Below are positions 59,061-64,000 of a DNA stretch of 64,000 bases, piece by piece. Under the pieces are notes generated by a model. The model ran no database searches, was not told where the DNA came from, and worked only from the letters and a program-made list of their open reading frames with translations. The stretch is from NCBI GenBank assembly GCA_035551675.1, contig DASZMV010000088.1:1-64000 (forward strand). The letters run 5' to 3'. The DNA comes from JAFECT01 sp035551675. Its GTDB lineage: Bacteria > Pseudomonadota > Alphaproteobacteria > Caulobacterales > Caulobacteraceae. Both the position numbers and the translations under genes were made by a program. The stretch's first letter is position 1; every line of letters starts with the position of its first letter.

Positions 59061-59305
59061 CCGTCCTCCCGTCCTGAGACGGGAGGACCGGACTGAGCGA
59101 AGCTCAGGCCAGGAGGGCAAGTGTTTGGAGCCCAGTACGGTCGAAGGTGATCGTGTCAGGAAATGGCGCCTGAGCTGAGCGTCGCGTTCACGCACCCCTT
59201 CACTCATCACGCACCGTCGCGGGCTGCAAACACTTGCCCTCCTGGCCTGCGCCGAAGGCGCAGTCCGGTCCCCCCGCCTCTTGGGCGGGGGGACGTGCGT
59301 CGCGC
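59061..59305. mobile_element. Family B element (copy 2), ~245 bp
   Basis: Closely matches copy 1 (44665-44910) over its whole length: the same ends (CCGTCCTCCCGTC...GACGGGAGGACCGGACTG), the CAGGCCAGGAGGGCAAGTGT arm and its inverse, and a nearly identical central stretch around GCGTCGCGTTCACGCACCCC. It again fills the gap between two convergent genes (nudC and the betaine transporter gene). The copies differ by scattered substitutions and small indels, so they are not very recent. Confidence 0.75.
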
Positions 59306-59306
59306 T

Positions 59307-60839
59307 TTATTGTTTTTCGAGTGTGCGCGCCGCCCGGGCTGGCGTTTCGCCCTTGCCGTCGACGGCGTAGTTGGCGTGTTGCATGGCGGTGACGGGGATG
59401 GTGTTTACCAGGGGGCGGAGCGCGTTCAGCAGGCGTTGGTCGTTGGCGCGTTTGGGCGATATCAGGATCACCGCGTCGTAGGGCGGGATGGCGTTTTTTG
59501 GGTCCGTCAAAATCAATAGGTGGTCGGCGGCGATGCGGCCGTCGCTTGAAAAGGCCGAGATGACGTCGACGTCGCCGCTTTCCAGCGCGCGGTACATGAA
59601 GGTGGGCTGGAAGGACTTCTTGGCCTTGAAGTCGAGGCCGTAGGCGGCGTCGAGTTTGCTCCATTCGGGGCGGGAGAAGAATTCCACATCGCCGCCGATG
59701 ACGAGACTGGGCGCGACGCGGGCGAGGTCGGCGATGGAGCGGACGCCCAGCGCATGGGCGCGCGCCTCGGTCATCGCCAGCGCGTAGGCGTTCTCGAAGC
59801 CGAGCGGGCCGACGACGGTGACGCCGTAGCGGCGTTTCAGCTCGCGGGTCAGTTCGGTCAAGAGTTGCGCGCGCGGCGGCGTGTCCTTGCGGTCGAGCAC
59901 GTTGGTCCACAGGGTGCCGGAGTAGTCGACATAGACGTCGATGTCGTTGGCGGCCAATGCACGGAAGGCGACGGCGGAGCCGAGGCCCTCGCGCAGGTCG
60001 GTCTTGGCACGGGCGGCGTCGAGCCGGTGTTCGATGAGCGCGGCGAGAATGAACTGTTCGCTGAAGTTCTTGGCGCCGACGACGTAGGTGGCTTGCGCCG
60101 GATGGATCAGCGGCGCGGCCGCGGCGGCGGTTCCGATCAAGAGGCCCGCGAGGCCGGCCAGCATGCGCTTACCGTCGCTCTTCGCCGCGCCGGACTCGAT
60201 CAGGGCCAGCAGGCCGTCGGCGATGAGCGCGAGCGCGGCCGAGGCGGCGCAGCCGAAGATGACGAACACCCAGTTTTCGGTCTGCAGGCCGGTGAAGATG
60301 TAGTTGCCGAGGCTGGTCTGGCCAACCGGCGTAGCCAGGGTCGCGGTGCCGACCACCCACACCGCCGAGGTGCGCACGCCGGCCATGAACACCGGCGAGG
60401 CGACCGGCGCTTCGATCAACAGCAGGCGCTGCCAGCCGGAGAAACCGAGCGCGCGACCAGCGTCGTCGAGACCCTTGGGCACGCCGCGCAGCGCCGCCGT
60501 GCCGTTCCTCAGGATCGGCAGCATGGAATAGAGCGTCAGCGCCAGCAGCGACGGCAAGAACCCGAGCGCCGAGAAGCCGGCGCCGAACACCGCCTTGCTG
60601 GCGGCCGACAACAGCAGGAGCAGCGGATAGAACAGGGCGAGCAGCGCCAGCGACGGGATGGTCTGGATCAGGCCCGCGACGCCGAGCGCCGCGACGCGGA
60701 CCGCGTGGTTGCGGCCGGCGAGCACGGCGAGCGGCGCCGCGATCAGGAACCCGAGCGCCAGCGCCGAGGCGCTGAGCAGCACATGGGCGCCGAGATATTC
60801 GGGAAGTAACCGCCACGCCGCAGACCATCTGTCGTCCAC
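59307..60839 (-). CDS. Glycine betaine/choline-type ABC transporter, fused permease and substrate-binding protein
   Basis: 510 residues from GTG at 60839, preceded by GAGAGGAGG. The permease half (about 1-235) has five to six helices and the BPD_transp signature (LRGVPKGLDDAGRALGFSGW ... RTSAVWVVGTATLATPVG). The OpuAC-like binding half (about 250-510) reads YVVGAKNFSEQFILAALIEH, IDVYVDYSGTLWTNVL, AYGLDFKAKKSFQPTFMYRA and ISPKRANDQRLLNALRPLV. This is the OpuBC/ChoX-like fusion design for osmoprotectants. No ATPase gene is next to it in this window; the partner must lie elsewhere. It follows kdsB by 13 bases. Confidence 0.9.
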   Translation of the reverse strand: MDDRWSAAWRLLPEYLGAHVLLSASALALGFLIAAPLAVLAGRNHAVRVAALGVAGLIQTIPSLALLALFYPLLLLLSAASKAVFGAGFSALGFLPSLLALTLYSMLPILRNGTAALRGVPKGLDDAGRALGFSGWQRLLLIEAPVASPVFMAGVRTSAVWVVGTATLATPVGQTSLGNYIFTGLQTENWVFVIFGCAASAALALIADGLLALIESGAAKSDGKRMLAGLAGLLIGTAAAAAPLIHPAQATYVVGAKNFSEQFILAALIEHRLDAARAKTDLREGLGSAVAFRALAANDIDVYVDYSGTLWTNVLDRKDTPPRAQLLTELTRELKRRYGVTVVGPLGFENAYALAMTEARAHALGVRSIADLARVAPSLVIGGDVEFFSRPEWSKLDAAYGLDFKAKKSFQPTFMYRALESGDVDVISAFSSDGRIAADHLLILTDPKNAIPPYDAVILISPKRANDQRLLNALRPLVNTIPVTAMQHANYAVDGKGETPARAARTLEKQ

Positions 60840-60852
60840 GGCGCGCCTCCTC

Positions 60853-61593
60853 TCAGCTTTCGGTGCGCGCGGCGTGGGCGCGGGCGGCGTCGAGATCGGC
60901 CGGGGTGTCGACGGAGATCGGCGCGGCGTCGGTGACGGCGGCCCAGATCTGCATCCCCGCCTCCAGCGCGCGCAGCTGTTCGAGCTTTTCGCGTTTCTCC
61001 AGCGGCGAGGGCGCAAGGTCGGTGAACCGCATCAGGGCGTCGCGGCGATAGCCGTAGACGCCCACATGGCGCCACACGGTTGCGTCGCCATAAAGCGTGG
61101 AGCGGGTGAAGTAGAGCGCGCGGCCGCGCTCGCCCGAAGGCTCCATCGCCAGCACGGCCTTCACCACGTCGGGGTTGGCGCGGTCGGTCGCGTCGCTCTC
61201 GGGCGCGACCACGGTGGCGATGTCGCAGGCGGGGACGTCGGCCAACAGCCTGGCGGTGAGAGCGATCACCTTGGGATCGACGAAGGGCATGTCGCCCTGG
61301 AGGTTGATCACCGCGTCGCAGCGGCCGTCCGGGTCGAGCGCCTGCAGCGCCGCGCGGATGCGGTCGGAACCCGAGGGCAGACGAGGGTCGGTGAGCACCG
61401 CGCGGCCCCCGGCTTTTTCCACAGCGTCGACGATGGCGGCGTCGCCGGCGGCCACCGCCACGGGGCCGACGCCTGCGGCTTCGGCCCGGCGCAGCACGCG
61501 CACGATCATGGGGACCCCGCCGATCTCGGCCAGGGGTTTGTCGGGAAGCCGGGTGGCGGCCATCCGCGCCGGGATCAGGACGATGGGATTCAC
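60853..61593 (-). CDS. kdsB: 3-deoxy-manno-octulosonate cytidylyltransferase
   Basis: 246 residues from GTG at 61593 (MNPIVLIPARMAATRLPDKP). Motifs: the CTP-binding loop IPARMAATRLPDKPL, HRVAAAGDAAIVDAV-like strand, LPSGSDRIRAALQAL, INLQGDMPFVDP (about 100-111, metal-binding Asp), and GVYGYRRDALMRF, LEKREKLEQLRALEAGM, ISVDTPADLDAA. It activates Kdo for lipopolysaccharide. It is divergent from the cytochrome c gene and upstream of the betaine transporter gene on the same strand. Confidence 0.96.
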   Translation of the reverse strand: MNPIVLIPARMAATRLPDKPLAEIGGVPMIVRVLRRAEAAGVGPVAVAAGDAAIVDAVEKAGGRAVLTDPRLPSGSDRIRAALQALDPDGRCDAVINLQGDMPFVDPKVIALTARLLADVPACDIATVVAPESDATDRANPDVVKAVLAMEPSGERGRALYFTRSTLYGDATVWRHVGVYGYRRDALMRFTDLAPSPLEKREKLEQLRALEAGMQIWAAVTDAAPISVDTPADLDAARAHAARTES

Positions 61594-61718
61594 GCGGCTC
61601 CCCCGCGGGTTCGGGACGACCCGGTTGCGCAAGCGCCGGTAGCGTGTAAGAGACGCGGGCGCAAGAATCGGGGTCTGTTCAGGCCTCTTTCCCCATTTCC
61701 GAAGGGCGTTTGGCGGGC

Positions 61719-62447
61719 ATGAGCGGCGATCTCGAACTGAACAAGATTCTGGGCGCGGGCCTGGCCACGGCGCTGGTGTTCCTGGGCGTGCGCGAGGTCT
61801 CGATCCACATGTTCGAGCATGAGCCGCCTGAGCACCCGGGCTATGCCATCGCCGTGCCGGAAGAGACCTCGGGCGGCGGTCCCGCCGCGCCGGTCCTGCC
61901 GCCGGATTGGGGCACCGTCTTGAAGACCGCCGACCTGACCGCCGGCCAGGGCGTCTTCGCCAAGTGCCAGTCCTGTCACAACGACGCCGCCGGCGCGCCG
62001 GCCAAGATCGGCCCCAACCTGTATGGGGTGGTGGGCCGCCCGATCGCGACCTTCCCGGGCTTCGCCTATTCCGACGCGATGAAGGCCCACGCGGCGAAGG
62101 AGAAGGTCTGGGGCTACGACCAGCTCTTCGTCTATCTCAACAACCCGCAGTCGGTGGTGCCGGGCACCAAGATGACCTTCGTGGGCGATCCCTCGCCGAC
62201 CGACCGGGTCAATCTGATCGCCTGGCTGCGCTCGCAGGGTTCGACCGGCTACGCGATCCCCGCCCCCGATCCCAAGCGCCAGCCCGCGGCCGCGGCGCCC
62301 GCCGGCGCCAAGGGCGTGACCACAGCGCCCAGCACCGCGACGGGTCAGGCGAGCCAGGGCGCGCCGCTGCAGCAGACCTCGCCCACCGCGCAGAGCGGCG
62401 GCGGTCCCGGCACCGGCGCCAAGCCGTCCGAGAAGCCTAAGAAGTAA
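61719..62447 (+). CDS. Membrane-anchored c-type cytochrome (CycM-like)
   Basis: 242 residues from ATG at 61719 (MSGDLELNKILGAGLATALV). One N-terminal helix (about 9-27) is an uncleaved anchor. The haem site CxxCH is in AKCQSCHNDA (about 84-93), and the sixth ligand Met is in VPGTKMTFVG (about 150). The region between (KIGPNLYGVVGRPIATFPGF, YSDAMKAHA) is that of class I cytochromes c. The last ~70 residues are low-complexity Pro/Ala/Gly/Ser-rich. It carries electrons between the bc1 complex and a terminal oxidase in the periplasm. Confidence 0.93.
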   Translation: MSGDLELNKILGAGLATALVFLGVREVSIHMFEHEPPEHPGYAIAVPEETSGGGPAAPVLPPDWGTVLKTADLTAGQGVFAKCQSCHNDAAGAPAKIGPNLYGVVGRPIATFPGFAYSDAMKAHAAKEKVWGYDQLFVYLNNPQSVVPGTKMTFVGDPSPTDRVNLIAWLRSQGSTGYAIPAPDPKRQPAAAAPAGAKGVTTAPSTATGQASQGAPLQQTSPTAQSGGGPGTGAKPSEKPKK

Positions 62448-62492
62448 GCGAACGCCGTTCGACCTCGGCCGCACGTTATCCCTTATATTCCC

Positions 62493-62644
62493 GTCATCCC
62501 GGGCTTGTCCCGGGACCCGGGGTTCGCGTGTGAACTCTTCTGGTGGAAGGTTCGCGCAACCCCGGAACGGGGTCCGGGGTGACGTGCTCACACAGCCCTA
62601 GTTGCGAGCTGAACGCTGGGTCCCGGGACAAGCCCCGGGATGAC
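62493..62644. repeat. Family C element (copy 2)
   Basis: The ends match copy 1 (54522) and the body is its reverse complement with substitutions, plus an extra ~25 bases near 62558-62584 (CCCCGGAACGGGGTCCGGGG), itself a palindrome. It lies between the cytochrome c gene and the NlpC/P60 peptidase gene, which converge on it. Confidence 0.8.
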
Positions 62645-62698
62645 GGGAAATATTGGATGGTATTGGTCCGCTTGCGCGCGGATGAGCGGCCGCTCTGA

Positions 62699-63547
62699 TT
62701 AAAGCCGCTTGCTGCGCGGTGCGTCTTCGAACCGCTGGACGACCGCATCGAGGGCTTCGACGGCGACCTGCATGGAATGACCGGTGGCGTGGATGACGTT
62801 CGCGTCGTCCAGCATCCAGGCCACGTGGCCGTGCCAGAAGACGAGATCGCCGCGGCGCAGGTTTTCGCGTTCGATCGCGTGACCAAGCGCGGCTTCCTGA
62901 AGATCGGCGTCGCGCGGACAGGCGCGGCCGCAGGCGAACAGCGCCTGTTGCACCAGGCCTGAACAGTCGAGCGCCACGCTCTCGCGGCCGCCCCAGAAAT
63001 AGGGGGCGCCGAGATGACGCTCCGCGACCGCGACGGGGTCGGTGTCAAACACGCCGATTTCGGCGAGATGATGTGAGAACACCCACCCCGCGCGCGCCAC
63101 TTTCACGAAGCGGCCCCGGTCCTCCTCGACCGTGACCAGCGAGTTGAGCGTGAGCAGCATGTTCGACGTCGCGTGCGCATCGGGCTGGTGGAACGCCAAA
63201 GTGCGCAACGCGGACACGCGATGCGTGGGCGCAAGAACGTCGTTCTTCAACTGATGGTCTTGGACCCAACCGACATAGCCGTCGCGGCGGGCGCGTCCCC
63301 ATGCGAATCCTTCGCGCCGCTCGAGTACGTCGAAGATTTCACCGAAGATCAGTTGGTCGATTTGTTCCGACTGAGCATCGGGCGCCTGGTGCACGGCGAC
63401 GGCATAGCCCGCGCACTGCAACGCCTGCGTCGCGCGATAGGCGCGCGCGCGAACGATCCCGTCCAGCGCCTGGTCGGCGAGGTCCTCGCGCGCGAGGGTC
63501 GTCCTGGGATCGAAACCGTCCAAACGCCTAAAGCCTTTAAGGGTCAC
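62699..63547 (-). CDS. C40 family (NlpC/P60) cell-wall peptidase with SH3-like domains
   Basis: 282 residues. No signal peptide is obvious. The N-terminal ~150 residues hold two SH3-like parts (AVHQAPDAQSEQIDQLIFGE, WGRARRDGYVGWVQD). The NlpC/P60 domain (about 165-282) has the catalytic Cys in DCSGLVQQALFACG, His in HGHVAWMLDD and a further His in VIHATGHSMQ. It cleaves gamma-D-Glu-DAP bonds in muropeptides, probably in the cytoplasm for recycling. It neighbours the leucyl aminopeptidase gene on the same strand, an arrangement common in Alphaproteobacteria. Confidence 0.9.
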   Translation of the reverse strand: MTLKGFRRLDGFDPRTTLAREDLADQALDGIVRARAYRATQALQCAGYAVAVHQAPDAQSEQIDQLIFGEIFDVLERREGFAWGRARRDGYVGWVQDHQLKNDVLAPTHRVSALRTLAFHQPDAHATSNMLLTLNSLVTVEEDRGRFVKVARAGWVFSHHLAEIGVFDTDPVAVAERHLGAPYFWGGRESVALDCSGLVQQALFACGRACPRDADLQEAALGHAIERENLRRGDLVFWHGHVAWMLDDANVIHATGHSMQVAVEALDAVVQRFEDAPRSKRL

Positions 63548-63591
63548 GTAAGGCGTAACCTACGGAAACGAAAAGGCGGTTAACAAGCGCC

Positions 63592-63705
63592 GCCGCGAGG
63601 AGAAAGGGGCTTGGTCCATGCGCGAGCATGGATGCGGCGCCGGCAAGGCCGCCTTGGCGCGTAGCGCCATTTTATAGGGCGCCTCCGGCGCGGTCTGCGC
63701 TTTCG
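63592..63705. other. Palindrome-rich spacer between the aminopeptidase and NlpC/P60 genes
   Basis: Small palindromes follow each other: CCATGCGCGAGCATGG, GGCGCGTAGCGCC and GGCGCCTCCGGCGC. The last two, and the sequence between them, resemble the pieces flanking the recR-rmuC repeat (near 23948 and 24052). No gene is seen in this gap of about 170 bases. It may be a decayed composite repeat. Confidence 0.4.
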
Positions 63706-63721
63706 TCTGCCTCGAGGGCCC

Positions 63722-64000
63722 TCAGGAATACCGCGTCTTGAGCACCGCATAGACCGCGCGGATGGCCTGGGCTTCGGCGCCGGCGGGCCAGCCGGGACGG
63801 GCGCGGGGGTTCCAGGCGAAGATGTCGAAGTGGACCCAGCTTCCGGTCGCCGGCGCGAAACGCTCGAGGAACAGGGCGGCGGTGACCGATCCGGCTTGGG
63901 CCCATTCGGCGGCGTCGTTGCGCACATCGGCGATGTCGCTGTCGACCGCATCGCGATAGCCCTGCCACAGCGGCATGCGCCACACCGGATCGGCCTCTGC
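63722..64000 (-). CDS. Leucyl aminopeptidase (M17), C-terminal end only
   Basis: The last 92 residues of a protein that begins beyond the window. It reads ADPVWRMPLWQGYRDAVDSD, then AGSVTAALFLERFAPATGSW, VHFDIFAWNPRARPGWPAGA and ends IRAVYAVLKTRYS. The order P-x-W-R-x-P-L-W, AxTAALFLxxF, WxHxDI and AWN is the end of the M17 fold after the metal-binding and catalytic parts, which are not visible. It releases N-terminal amino acids from peptides. Confidence 0.88.
   Translation of the reverse strand, partial: AEADPVWRMPLWQGYRDAVDSDIADVRNDAAEWAQAGSVTAALFLERFAPATGSWVHFDIFAWNPRARPGWPAGAEAQAIRAVYAVLKTRYS

Noticed and set aside
57858..59210. 450-codon open frame on the minus strand running from the E element through nudC into element B2
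   Set aside because: nudC on the plus strand has all family motifs, and the frame reads through two non-coding repeats.

Overview
The window is high-GC DNA that reads as an alphaproteobacterial chromosome, most likely from the Caulobacterales (Caulobacter/Phenylobacterium-like). This is inferred from gene order (rpmH-rnpA-yidC-engB-argB-HAD phosphatase-dapD; def-fmt-truA), from the small SRP RNA upstream of dnaX-ybaB, from the TonB receptor-YfiR-CHASE8 kinase operon, and from candidate EcfG-type stress promoters. No species name can be derived from sequence reading alone. Genes are dense on both strands.

Layout. 1-3.7 kb: start of a PhoR-like kinase, a DUF6496 protein, a TIGR03032 protein and three small secreted or membrane proteins. 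3.7-11 kb: an M14 peptidase, then a TonB receptor-YfiR-hybrid kinase operon. 11.3-19.7 kb: a probable stress and oxidation block holding a HWE/HisKA_2 kinase, two SDRs, a zinc alcohol dehydrogenase, an SRPBCC protein, a frameshifted DUF4142 gene and a membrane PQQ glucose dehydrogenase. GGAAC-N17/18-GTT promoter candidates precede several of these genes. 19.7-38.5 kb: mostly housekeeping, with tRNA-Arg, recR, rmuC, def, fmt, truA, dapE, dapD and argB, plus transporters and a GH13 glucosidase. 38.5-42.3 kb: a DUF559 endonuclease cassette bounded by inverted repeats, sitting between argB and engB, followed by yidC, rnpA and rpmH. 42.3-46.7 kb: a VTT protein, a kinase and gamma-glutamyltransferase. 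46.8-51.6 kb: a small lower-GC island with a DUF5681 protein, a VapC relic and a 1213-residue helicase-nuclease. 51.7-64 kb: a class A beta-lactamase-like hydrolase, a CusF-fold protein, ybaB, dnaX, SRP RNA, nudC, a fused betaine transporter, kdsB, cytochrome c, an NlpC/P60 peptidase and the end of a leucyl aminopeptidase.

The most unusual content lies between the genes. At least five families of palindromic intergenic elements are present. (A) GC-rich double-hairpin ends that occur as inverted pairs, one pair enclosing the DUF559 gene. (B) Two copies of a ~245 bp element with ~65 bp inverted ends, both between convergent genes. (C) Two ~130-150 bp elements with CCCGGG-rich ends. (D) Three double-stem hairpins with a conserved CCGGTNTCCAC loop and covarying stems. 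(E) Large hairpins whose arms are tandem CACGGA- or CACGAAG-like units, two of them with one copy nested inside another.

The two best candidates for something undescribed are the DUF559 plus inverted-repeat cassette, which may be an endonuclease that mobilises palindromic repeats, and the stand-alone RecD-like helicase with a C-terminal nuclease in the foreign-looking island, which may be a defence protein. All functions below are read from sequence motifs; no database search was possible.
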